Source: SHWB01 sp050246875 (lineage in GTDB: Bacteria; Pseudomonadota; Alphaproteobacteria; UBA6615). Taken from it: a DNA stretch of 64,000 nucleotides. A program made the position numbers and the translations under genes. Positions 17,289-25,051 of the stretch are shown piece by piece. The notes beneath the pieces are model-generated. The model searched no databases, was not told where the DNA came from, and saw nothing but the letters and a program-made list of their open reading frames with translations. Location: the NCBI GenBank assembly GCA_050246875.1, contig JBFWVF010000002.1, forward strand, positions 62,001 through 126,000, given 5' to 3'. The first letter of the stretch is position 1; the number at the start of each line of letters is the position of its first letter.

Positions 17289-19046
17289 TCAGCCCTCGGT
17301 GCCGGTGCGGGCGGGCCCCGGTCGGCGCATCGGCACGGCATCGAACGATACCGGCTTCGGTACCGCGAACTGGTCGATGTACTTGGACGGCTTGCCGTAG
17401 AGATAGCCCTGGCCATACTCGATGCCGCATTCGCGCACCAGGCGGGCCACCTCCTCTCGCTCGATCATCTCGGCGATGGTGGTGATCGACAGGTCGCGGC
17501 ACATGCCGGCCATGGCCTTCAGCAGTGCCTTGCCGCGCACATTGCGAATGGCATTGTGGACATAGCCGCCGTCAATCTTGACCACGTCGATATGCAGTGC
17601 CGAGAGGTACTGGAAGGCCGACACGCCGGCGCCGAAATCATCGAGGCAAACGATGTGGCCGGCGTTGCGCAGGCCCTGGATGACGTTGTTGGCCTCAGGC
17701 AGATTGTCGAGCTTCGCCGATTCGGTGATCTCGAACAGGATGTTGTCGCGCGCCGTGCCGGCGCCGCGCAGCATCGCCAGCAGCGCCTCGACGAAGGACG
17801 GCGTCGACAGCGAGCGGCCCGACATGTTGACCGCCACCATGTACTTGTAACCGGCCCCGTTGGCGCCGCGCAGCCACTCCAGCACCTTGCGGCACATGGC
17901 GAGGTCGAAGTCGCAGATGAGCCCGACCTCCTCGGCGAAGGTGACGAACTCGTAAGGCGAGGCGCCAAGTTTCTTGTCGAAGCGGACGAGCGCCTCGAAA
18001 TGGTGCGGCTGGCCGGTCAGCAGGTCGCAGATCGGCTGGAAGGCGACGTCGAAGTTCGCGGCCTCGATGAGCTTGCCGTAGGCGCCCATCTTCTCGACCG
18101 TCTCGTCGGCCAGCACCGACAGGCTCTCGGTCAGCGAACGGAAGCTGAAGGCTTCCGGTGTCGTGTCGCAGTAGCGGTTGATGGTGTAGACCAGCGCCTT
18201 CACGGCGTCCTGCTCGGACAGTTGCGCCGTGTCGACGTCAATCGTCTGTTCGGCGACGCTGATGCCGTGACCGGCCGGATCCGCGGCGCGCGCCAGCGTC
18301 TCGATCTCGCGCACCAGCGCCTTCACGTCGAGATCGATGCGATGGACGAGGCTGAACTTTTCGTCGGACAGTTGCGCCGCCGTGTCGCCGCGCAGCGAAC
18401 TGGCGCGCAGGGTGGCGCCGATGGTCTGCGCCAGTTCCTGGCGCGAGTCCTCGCCGAGTCGGTCGCGCAGCTCGACGAAGTTGTCGAGGTCGAGCAGGGT
18501 CAGGCGGCTGTCCTCGCCCGAGGCCCGCGCGTCCTCGACCGCGCGCGTCGCGGCGCTAGCGAAGGAGGCCTTGTCGAGCACGGTGCTGTCCGGCATGCGG
18601 CCGACCGAGTCGACCTCGATGACGCGCGGCACTGGCGCCATGCGCAGCGACAGGTAGGTGTGGCCGCCGAGTTCGCGCATGTGGAAGCCGGACAGCGCCA
18701 GCGGCGGCGTCTCGCCCGTCGCACCGACGAGCCGGACGGCGACGTTGTCGATGCGTGTGCCGCGCCGGGCATTGCGCAGCAGACGCTCGACCACCGCGCG
18801 GTCCGCCTTCGCCACGCAGTCGAGGAAACAGGTGCCGACCAGCGCATCGGCGGTACGGCCGACGAACGCCTTGGTCGCACCGGCGGCGAAGGCGATCATG
18901 GCACCCTCGCCGATTTCCAGCAGGATGTCGGCGCTGGTGAAGGCCAGTGCCACGAAACGGTCGCGCTCGGCGCGCAACTGGCTCACGGCCTCGCGCGGTT
19001 CCCCCGTCGCGGCGACGGCAACGGCGACGCTCTTGTTCAAGCCCAT
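17289..19046 (-). CDS. PAS / degenerate GGDEF / EAL c-di-GMP phosphodiesterase
   Basis: 585 residues. An N-terminal PAS-like region (about 30-140), a GGDEF fold with a ruined active site (LSDEKF at about 226-231 in place of GGDEF), and a complete EAL domain. Catalytic residues are all visible: FEALVRF (Glu351), VAVNMSG (Asn407), EITES (Glu439), CLDDFGAG (Asp469/470), VKIDGGYV (Lys490) and IAEMIE (Glu526). Expected to hydrolyse c-di-GMP to pGpG, with the dead GGDEF perhaps binding GTP or acting as regulator. First gene of the EAL-GGDEF-DUF2336 unit. Confidence 0.92.
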   Translation of the reverse strand: MGLNKSVAVAVAATGEPREAVSQLRAERDRFVALAFTSADILLEIGEGAMIAFAAGATKAFVGRTADALVGTCFLDCVAKADRAVVERLLRNARRGTRIDNVAVRLVGATGETPPLALSGFHMRELGGHTYLSLRMAPVPRVIEVDSVGRMPDSTVLDKASFASAATRAVEDARASGEDSRLTLLDLDNFVELRDRLGEDSRQELAQTIGATLRASSLRGDTAAQLSDEKFSLVHRIDLDVKALVREIETLARAADPAGHGISVAEQTIDVDTAQLSEQDAVKALVYTINRYCDTTPEAFSFRSLTESLSVLADETVEKMGAYGKLIEAANFDVAFQPICDLLTGQPHHFEALVRFDKKLGASPYEFVTFAEEVGLICDFDLAMCRKVLEWLRGANGAGYKYMVAVNMSGRSLSTPSFVEALLAMLRGAGTARDNILFEITESAKLDNLPEANNVIQGLRNAGHIVCLDDFGAGVSAFQYLSALHIDVVKIDGGYVHNAIRNVRGKALLKAMAGMCRDLSITTIAEMIEREEVARLVRECGIEYGQGYLYGKPSKYIDQFAVPKPVSFDAVPMRRPGPARTGTEG

Positions 19047-19271
19047 TCGACGGCCTCGTCCTGTCGGGCGGACGCGGAACGGGCGGCACCGTCCCGGCCC
19101 CGTCCGCCGCGTCCCGCAAGGCTAGCGGCAGGCCGGTAAACGAAGGGTTGACGGCGCGACGTCCGCGCCCGCCGCGACGGCCGGGCGGGCGTTGACAGGC
19201 CCGCGCGGCGAAGGCCATCTTCGCGGCCCGCTGCGGGCCCGGGGGCCGCGCGCGTCTGACGGGAAGAAGCG

Positions 19272-20111
19272 ATGGCCGACAACGATCTCCGCGCGCGTAT
19301 CGAGGCGGCCTGGGAGGCGCGCGCCTCGCTGGGCTTCGACACCAGGGGCGAGGCCCGCGACGCCGTCGTCGCGGCGCTGGCCGGCCTCGACGCCGGCACG
19401 CTGCGCGTCGCCGAGAAGACGGCGGGCGGCTGGCAGGTCAACGAGTGGCTCAAGAAGGCGGTGCTGCTGTCGTTCCGCCTCAACGATTCCGGCGTCGTCC
19501 CCGGCGGTCCCGGCTCGGCCTGGTGGGACAAGGTGCCGTCGAAGTTCGCCGGCTGGGGCGAGACCCAGTTCCGTGCCGCCGGCTTCCGCGCCGTGCCGAC
19601 CGCGGTGGTGCGCTACTCCGCCTTCGTCGCGCCGGGCGTTATCCTGATGCCATCGTTCGTCAACGTCGGTGCCTATGTCGGCGCCAACACCATGATCGAC
19701 ACCTGGGCGACGGTCGGCTCGTGCGCCCAGATCGGCGCCAACTGCCATATCTCGGGAGGCGTCGGCATCGGCGGCGTGCTGGAGCCGCTGCAGGCCAACC
19801 CCGTGATCATCGGCGACAACTGCTTCATCGGCGCCCGCTCCGAGGTCGCCGAGGGCGTCATCGTCGAGGACGGCGCCGTACTCGCCATGGGCACTTTCCT
19901 AGGCGCCTCGACCAAGATCATCGACCGCGCGACCGGCGAGGTCTTCCTCGGCCGCGTGCCGGCCTACGCCGTCGTCGTGCCCGGCTCGCTGCCGGGCAAG
20001 GCGCTGCCCGACGGCACGCCGGGGCCGGCGCTCTACTGCGCGGTCATCGTCAAGCGCGTCGACGAGAAGACACGCGCGCGCACCTCGATCAACGACCTGC
20101 TGCGCGACTGA
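19272..20111 (+). CDS. dapD: 2,3,4,5-tetrahydropyridine-2,6-dicarboxylate N-succinyltransferase
   Basis: 279 residues. An N-terminal helical domain, then a left-handed parallel beta-helix built of hexapeptide repeats (e.g. VGAYVGANTMIDTWATVGSC, IGANCHISGGVGIGG, IIGDNCFIGARSEV), ending ARTSINDLLRD. Fourth-step enzyme of the succinylase branch to meso-diaminopimelate and lysine; trimeric and cytosolic. Its stop overlaps the dapE start by one base (TGATG). A TTGACA at 19192 might be its -35 but no good -10 follows. Confidence 0.96.
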   Translation: MADNDLRARIEAAWEARASLGFDTRGEARDAVVAALAGLDAGTLRVAEKTAGGWQVNEWLKKAVLLSFRLNDSGVVPGGPGSAWWDKVPSKFAGWGETQFRAAGFRAVPTAVVRYSAFVAPGVILMPSFVNVGAYVGANTMIDTWATVGSCAQIGANCHISGGVGIGGVLEPLQANPVIIGDNCFIGARSEVAEGVIVEDGAVLAMGTFLGASTKIIDRATGEVFLGRVPAYAVVVPGSLPGKALPDGTPGPALYCAVIVKRVDEKTRARTSINDLLRD

Positions 20112-21298
20112 TGGCCGACGGCTCGCCATCGGTCGACCCGGTCGCGTTCGCCGCCGCGCTCATCCGCTGCCCCAGCGTGACGCCGGTGGATGCCGGCGCC
20201 CTCGACCTGCTCGAGGCGACGCTGCGGCCGCTCGGCTTCGCTTGCCATCGCCTGCGCTTCGAGGAGGCGGGCACGGCGCCGGTCGACAATCTTTACGCCC
20301 GGCTTGGCGACGGCGCGCCGAATTTCTGCTTTGCCGGCCACACCGACGTGGTGCCGGCCGGCAACGCCGCCGCCTGGCAGGACGACCCCTTCGCCGGCAG
20401 GATCGCCGACGGCCAGCTCTGGGGCCGCGGCGCGTCGGACATGAAGGGCGCCATCGCTGCCTTCGTCGCCGCCGTCGCCCGCTACCTCGCCAGCCATGGC
20501 CGGCCGGCCGGTTCGATCAGCCTGCTCATCACAGGCGACGAGGAAGGCCCGTCGATCAATGGCACGCGGAAGGTACTCGGCTGGCTCGCCGAGCGCGGTG
20601 AGGCGCTCGACGCCTGCATCGTCGGCGAGCCGACCAATCCCGAGGCGCTCGGCGACATGATCAAGATCGGCCGGCGCGGCAGCCTGCACCTGCGCGTCAC
20701 CGTGCGCGGCACGCAGGGCCACACCGCCTACCCGCACCTCGCCGACAATCCGGTGCATCGCCTCGTGCGGCTGCTCGACGGCCTGATCGCCGAGCCGCTC
20801 GATGCCGGCACGGCGCATTTCCAGCCGACGACGCTTCAGGTCTCGACCATCGACGTCGGCAATCCGGCGGGCAACGTCATCCCCGCCGAGGCGCGCGCGG
20901 CGTTCAACATCCGCTTCAACGACCTGCACACCTCCGCCTCGCTGATCTCCCATGTGAAGGCGAAGATCGCCGCCATCGGCGGCGACTGGACGGTCGAGCC
21001 GATGCTGACCGGCGAAAGCTTCCTGACGCCGCCCGGCCGCCTGTCCGACACCATCGCCGGCGCGGTGCGCCGCGTGACCGGGCGCGTTCCCGAGCTGTCG
21101 ACCACCGGCGGCACGTCCGACGCGCGCTTCATCAAGGACCATTGCCCGGTCGCCGAATTCGGCCTCGTCGGCCAGACCATGCACAAGGTCGACGAGCATG
21201 CCGCCGTCGCCGACATCGCGCGCCTGGCCGACATCTATCTCGCCGTGCTCGAGGACTGGTTCGCGACCAACGCTGTCGCGCCGGCGGGTCCTGCGTGA
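20111..21298 (+). CDS. dapE: Succinyl-diaminopimelate desuccinylase
   Basis: 395 residues, ATG sharing its A with the dapD stop. Di-zinc M20 motifs: FAGHTDVV (His77, Asp79), GRGASDMKGA (Asp110), TGDEEGPS (Glu144/145), and near the C-terminus LSTTGGTSDARF and GQTMHKVDEH, which are DapE-specific. Together with dapD this confirms the succinylase pathway for diaminopimelate. Overlaps the next gene by 4 bases (GTGA). Confidence 0.96.
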   Translation: MADGSPSVDPVAFAAALIRCPSVTPVDAGALDLLEATLRPLGFACHRLRFEEAGTAPVDNLYARLGDGAPNFCFAGHTDVVPAGNAAAWQDDPFAGRIADGQLWGRGASDMKGAIAAFVAAVARYLASHGRPAGSISLLITGDEEGPSINGTRKVLGWLAERGEALDACIVGEPTNPEALGDMIKIGRRGSLHLRVTVRGTQGHTAYPHLADNPVHRLVRLLDGLIAEPLDAGTAHFQPTTLQVSTIDVGNPAGNVIPAEARAAFNIRFNDLHTSASLISHVKAKIAAIGGDWTVEPMLTGESFLTPPGRLSDTIAGAVRRVTGRVPELSTTGGTSDARFIKDHCPVAEFGLVGQTMHKVDEHAAVADIARLADIYLAVLEDWFATNAVAPAGPA

Positions 21299-21876
21299 TC
21301 GGACTGGCCGACGTCGTCCGCGGCCTCGGCGGCGCCTGGCGCTTCGCCCATTTCGACCGCAGCGGCGAAGGCTGGCTCGACACGTCGTCGGCCGGCTTCG
21401 TCCGCTCCTTCGCTGCCGCCGCCATCGTCGCGCCGGGCTGGATCCTGCTGAAGCTGGTCGTCTGGTCCCATGCCGAGGCGCCGCCGGTGATCGACTGGAC
21501 GGTGGCGCCATTCGTCATGCCGCTCGCCTACGTCGTGCTGTGGACCGCCTTCCCGCTGCTGATGTCGGGGGTCGCCGACGTGCTCGGGCGCGGCGAGCGC
21601 TGGATCACCTTCGTCGTCGCCAACAACTGGATGCAGGTCGTCCAGCTCGCCGTCGCACTGCCCGCGACGACCCTGATCGCCATGCTCGGACCGCCATGGA
21701 CGGTGCTGGTGGCCGTCGCAGTCCAGGCCCTGCTGGCGGCATGGTCATGGTTCGTCGCACGCGTGACGCTCGACATCGCCGGCGCGCCGGCCGCCTTCAT
21801 CGTCATTCTCGACCTCGTCGTGTCGGCGCTGATCGACGGGGCGATGCTGCGAGCGATCGTCGCCGAAGCGGTCTGA
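21295..21876 (+). CDS. Hypothetical membrane protein coupled to dapE
   Basis: 193 residues with a GTG start inside the dapE stop (GTGA), hence likely translated with it. About five hydrophobic helices, e.g. AAAIVAPGWILLKLVVW, FVMPLAYVVLWTAFPLLMSG, WMQVVQLAVALPATTLIAML and VLVAVAVQALLAAWSWFVAR. No motif I can name. The tight coupling to dapDE hints at conserved linkage in this lineage, but a role in cell-wall precursor supply would be guesswork. Confidence 0.75.
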   Translation: MIGLADVVRGLGGAWRFAHFDRSGEGWLDTSSAGFVRSFAAAAIVAPGWILLKLVVWSHAEAPPVIDWTVAPFVMPLAYVVLWTAFPLLMSGVADVLGRGERWITFVVANNWMQVVQLAVALPATTLIAMLGPPWTVLVAVAVQALLAAWSWFVARVTLDIAGAPAAFIVILDLVVSALIDGAMLRAIVAEAV

Positions 21877-21936
21877 CCACCCCGGTTTGCGGCGCAGCGA
21901 CCGCATCGCAGCACGGCCCCGGTCCGTGACCCTTTC

Positions 21937-21985
21937 TTGACGACTGGCCCCACTCCTCTATGATGCGTCGCAACAAGATGTTGCG
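21937..21985 (+). promoter_or_regulatory. Putative promoter with downstream operator palindrome before phaJ-like gene
   Basis: TTGACG (21937-21942), a 16-base spacer and TATGAT (21959-21964). Five bases after the -10 lies a perfect inverted repeat CGCAAC-AAGAT-GTTGCG (21969-21985), where a bound repressor would block transcription. Which regulator uses it is unknown; a PhaR-type polyhydroxyalkanoate regulator is one possibility given the downstream gene. Confidence 0.5.
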
Positions 21986-22046
21986 CCGCACAAGGCGGCA
22001 GGTGCCCGATCATTCCCTTCCCCATGCGATAAAGGAACCCGGCATC

Positions 22047-22553
22047 ATGGCCGCTGCCGAAACCGCCGCCTCCGCTCCGCGCCGCCCGCTGCCCGCGCGC
22101 GTCCTCGAAGAGCTGTCGGGCTATTTCTTCGAGGATCTCGAGGTCGGCATGACGGCGGCCTATGCGCGGACCATCGGCGCCGCCGACCTGGTGCTGTTCG
22201 CCGGCATCTCGGGCGACACCAACCCGATGCATCTCAACGAGGAATATGCCGCGCAGACGATGTTCGAGGGCACCATCGCCCACGGCTTCCTGTCCGGCTC
22301 GTTCATCTCGACGGTGATCGGCACCCGCCTGCCGGGGCCGGGCTGCGTCTATCTCGGCCAGACGCTGCGTTTCAAGGCGCCGGTGCGGCCCGGCGACACC
22401 GTCACCGCCCGCGCCACGGTGACCAAGCTGAACCCGGACCGGGCGCGCGCCACGCTGCAGACCGTCTGTACGGTCGGCGACATCGTCGTCATCGACGGTG
22501 AGGCCGACGTGATGGTGCCGCGCCGGCCGAAGCCGCGCACCAACGGCGCCTGA
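22047..22553 (+). CDS. phaJ: MaoC-like (R)-specific enoyl-CoA hydratase
   Basis: 168 residues from the ATG preceded by AAAGGA. A single hot-dog fold with the hydratase-2 motif: FAGISGDTNPMHLNEEYA, holding catalytic Asp57 and His62, then FEGTIAHGFLSGSFIS. PhaJ-type enzymes hydrate trans-2-enoyl-CoA to (R)-3-hydroxyacyl-CoA, feeding polyhydroxyalkanoate or fatty-acid metabolism. Ends 50 bases before the ribF-like gene. Other MaoC roles (e.g. mesaconyl- or acyl-CoA dehydratase) cannot be excluded. Confidence 0.8.
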   Translation: MAAAETAASAPRRPLPARVLEELSGYFFEDLEVGMTAAYARTIGAADLVLFAGISGDTNPMHLNEEYAAQTMFEGTIAHGFLSGSFISTVIGTRLPGPGCVYLGQTLRFKAPVRPGDTVTARATVTKLNPDRARATLQTVCTVGDIVVIDGEADVMVPRRPKPRTNGA

Positions 22554-22603
22554 GGTCCTCCGGCGCTTGATCGCGGCCATGGCGCCCGGTACACCCGCGC
22601 GCC

Positions 22604-23380
22604 ATGCACATTCACCGTCACTGGCATGACCGTCCCGACCGCGCCCACGGTGCTGTGGTTGCCTTCGGTGCCTTCGACGGCGTCCATCGCGAGCATCGCC
22701 GCCTACTCGACGCCGCCCGCGCGACCGCCAGCCGGCGAGGCGTGGCGCTGATCGTCGCCGCGCCGCCGGAGTCCGGCCCCCAGCTGACGCCGCTGCGCCT
22801 CAAGGTCCCCCTGTTGCGCGCTGCCGGCGTCGATGCGCTGTGGCTGCTGCGCGGTCGCGATGTCGCGACGGGCGCCGACGGGCTGCCGCAGGGAAGCGCC
22901 GCCAGTGCCGTCGTCCGCGATGACGCGGCCGCGGCGACGGACGACATCCGCGCCCGCATCGCCACTGGCGACATCGCCGGCGCGCAGGCCCTGCTCGGCC
23001 GGCGGTACGCCATCGCGGCGCATGTGCGCGATGGCCGGCGGCTTGGCCGGACCATCGGCTTTCCGACCGCCAACCTGAAGCTCGGGCGCGCGGTACGTCC
23101 CGCCTTCGGCGTCTATGCCGTGCGCGCGTCGACACCGGACGGACGCCTCGCCGGCCAGGGCGGCGTCGCCAATATCGGTGTGCGCCCGACCGTCGACGGG
23201 ACGACCGAGCTGCTCGAGGCGCATCTCTTTGACTGGTCGGGTGACCTCTACGGCCGGCTGCTGTGCGTCGAACTGGTCGCCTTCCTGCGTGCGGAGCGCC
23301 GCTTCGCCGGACTCGACGAACTGAAGGCGCAGATCGCGCGCGACGCCGACGACGCGCGCGCGGCCCTGGCGCCGATGTAG
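22604..23380 (+). CDS. ribF: RibF-like riboflavin kinase with degenerate FAD-synthetase domain
   Basis: 258 residues, about 50 short of typical bifunctional RibF. The C-terminal flavokinase half is intact: GRTIGFPTANLKL, GVANIGVRPTVDG, LEAHLFDWSGDLYG and a terminal FAGLDELKAQIARD. The N-terminal adenylyltransferase half keeps only GAFDGVHREH (normally GNFDGVHxGH), and lacks recognisable TFxPHP, GxDFxFG and SSTxIR elements (the last reads ATDDIRA). So FMN formation is expected, FAD formation doubtful. The next gene starts 2 bases after its stop. Confidence 0.8.
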   Translation: MHIHRHWHDRPDRAHGAVVAFGAFDGVHREHRRLLDAARATASRRGVALIVAAPPESGPQLTPLRLKVPLLRAAGVDALWLLRGRDVATGADGLPQGSAASAVVRDDAAAATDDIRARIATGDIAGAQALLGRRYAIAAHVRDGRRLGRTIGFPTANLKLGRAVRPAFGVYAVRASTPDGRLAGQGGVANIGVRPTVDGTTELLEAHLFDWSGDLYGRLLCVELVAFLRAERRFAGLDELKAQIARDADDARAALAPM

Positions 23381-23382
23381 TC

Positions 23383-24570
23383 ATGACCGGGACGCGACCG
23401 CCGCCCGACATCCAGGCCCTGCTCGACTGGATGCGTCACGACGGCCGGCGCTATACGCGGATGCGCGACTTCGCCGATGCGCTCTGCCCGCGCGTGGTCG
23501 AGGCCGGCATCCCCGTCGCGCGCGCCCAGTTCGCCGTCCTGACCCTGCATCCGCAAGTCGCCGGCGTCTCCTACATCTGGCGACGCGACGACGGCACGGA
23601 GCGCAGGACGGCCACGCGCCGCGACCTGCTTCGGCCGGACATCCGCGACAGTCCGCTGGCGCGCGTCGTGCGTGAAAGGCAGCCGCTGCGCCGCCGCCTC
23701 GACGTGCCGGGCGCCACGCATGACTTCACGGTCCTCGACGATTTCCGTGCCGCGGGCATGACCGACTACGTGGCCCTGCCGGTCATCTTCTCCGACGACA
23801 CCTGCAATCCCCTGTCGCTGGCGACCGACCATGCCGACGGCTTCTCGGACGCCGACATCGCGGCGCTGGGCGAAATCGCGGAAATGCTCGGTGCCATCGT
23901 CGAACTGCAGGCGTCGCGCCGCATCTCGCGCCAGCTCATGGACGTCTATGTCGGCCAGCGAACGGGCGCCCGCGTGCTCGCCGGGCAGATCGTGCGCGGC
24001 AGCTACGAGACCATCGACGCCGTCATCTGGCACGGCGACCTGCGCGGCTTCACGGCGCTGACCGACAGCCTGCCGCGCGGCGATGTCATCGAATTGCTCA
24101 ATGACTGGTTCGATGTCGTCGGTACCGCGCTCGCCGTCGAGGGCGGCGAAATCCTCAAATTTGTCGGCGACGGCGTCCTCGCGATCTTCGAGGTAACGCC
24201 GGCGGCCAGTGCCGCCGACCGCTGCAGGGCCGCCCTGCGGGCCGCGTCGGCCGTTGCCGCCGGCGTCGAGGCGCGCAACCGCGAACGCCTCGAACGTGGT
24301 CGTGTTGCCATTGCTTTCGGCATCGCGCTCGACATCGGCGAAGTCGCCTACGGCAATATAGGCACGTCGGACCGCCTCGACTTCACCGTCATCGGTCCGG
24401 CCGTGAACCATGCCGCCCGGTTGCAGGGTCTCGCGGCCGAACTGCGCCGCACCGTCGTCGCGTCCGAGGCGTTCGCGGCCGCCACGCCCGACGCGCTGTC
24501 GCTGCTGGGAACTTTTGCGCTCCGCGGGATTTCTGACATGCAGCGTGCGTACGCGCCCGACGAAGCGTGA
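23383..24570 (+). CDS. Class III adenylate cyclase with N-terminal sensory region
   Basis: 395 residues. The first about 190 residues look like a GAF-type domain (FSDADIAALGEIAEMLGAIV at its end). The catalytic domain has both metal aspartates (HGDLRGFT, Asp219; FVGDGVLAIF, Asp263), adenine-specifying Lys259 (EILKF) and Asp333 (DRLDFTVIG), and the transition-state Asn342/Arg346 (VNHAARL), so it should make cAMP rather than cGMP. Cytosolic, no membrane segment. Two bases behind the ribF-like gene, so probably cotranscribed. Confidence 0.92.
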   Translation: MTGTRPPPDIQALLDWMRHDGRRYTRMRDFADALCPRVVEAGIPVARAQFAVLTLHPQVAGVSYIWRRDDGTERRTATRRDLLRPDIRDSPLARVVRERQPLRRRLDVPGATHDFTVLDDFRAAGMTDYVALPVIFSDDTCNPLSLATDHADGFSDADIAALGEIAEMLGAIVELQASRRISRQLMDVYVGQRTGARVLAGQIVRGSYETIDAVIWHGDLRGFTALTDSLPRGDVIELLNDWFDVVGTALAVEGGEILKFVGDGVLAIFEVTPAASAADRCRAALRAASAVAAGVEARNRERLERGRVAIAFGIALDIGEVAYGNIGTSDRLDFTVIGPAVNHAARLQGLAAELRRTVVASEAFAAATPDALSLLGTFALRGISDMQRAYAPDEA

Positions 24571-24661
24571 GATCGTCGTGGTCGCACGCTATTTGCATGA
24601 TTGGCTGCGCGCCCCGAAATGATAGAGTGCTTTCGGGGATAACAAGACGGAGGGAGCCCCC

Positions 24662-24985
24662 ATGGCTCGCAAACCCAGCGTTACCCGACGCGGCTCGCCG
24701 CATGCGGGACACGAAGTGCGCGAACGGATTCTTGCCTATTACGGCCTGACGCACGAAGAGCTTGCGAAGGCGCTCGGCGTGTCGCGCCGGACCATCAGCC
24801 TGCTCGTCAACGGCCGCCGCGGCGTCAGCCCGGAAATGTCGCTGCGCCTGTCGAAGCTGTCCGGCACTACGCCGGAGCACTGGCTCGGCATCCAGCAGGT
24901 CGTCGACCTCGAACGTGCGCGTCGCACCGGCAAGGCGGCGATCGGACGCATCAAGACGCTCAAGGCACCGCGCGGCCGCAAGTAG
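24662..24985 (+). CDS. Orphan HigA-family XRE transcription regulator
   Basis: 107 residues preceded by GGAGGGAG. The pattern HAGHEVRERILAYYGLTHEELAKALGV, SRRTISLLVNGRRGVSPEMS, then LRLSKLSGTTPEHWLGIQQ is that of VapI/HigA antidote-type helix-turn-helix proteins. A HigB toxin gene normally precedes or overlaps; the 91 bases upstream hold no such frame and trpS lies convergent downstream. It is therefore an unpaired regulator or relic antitoxin. Confidence 0.85.
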   Translation: MARKPSVTRRGSPHAGHEVRERILAYYGLTHEELAKALGVSRRTISLLVNGRRGVSPEMSLRLSKLSGTTPEHWLGIQQVVDLERARRTGKAAIGRIKTLKAPRGRK

Positions 24986-25008
24986 GCGCTACCGCCATCG
25001 GCCGATCG

Positions 25009-25040
25009 CCGGCTGCCTCGGCAGGACACGAGGCAGCCGG
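25009..25040. terminator. Hairpin between convergent higA-like gene and trpS
   Basis: Perfect 11-base inverted repeat CCGGCTGCCTC / GAGGCAGCCGG with a 10-base loop, between two convergent stop codons. No T-tract on either side, so it would act as a bidirectional barrier or Rho-assisted end rather than a classic intrinsic terminator. Confidence 0.6.
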
Positions 25041-25051
25041 CCACGGTCGCT

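Noticed and set aside
19192..19220. dapD sigma-70 promoter at TTGACA 19192-19197
   Set aside because: A perfect -35 but no acceptable -10 at 16-18 bases, so not listed as a feature.
24571..25051. HigBA toxin-antitoxin module
   Set aside because: Only the HigA-like gene is present; no HigB-sized frame with RelE-like features on either side.
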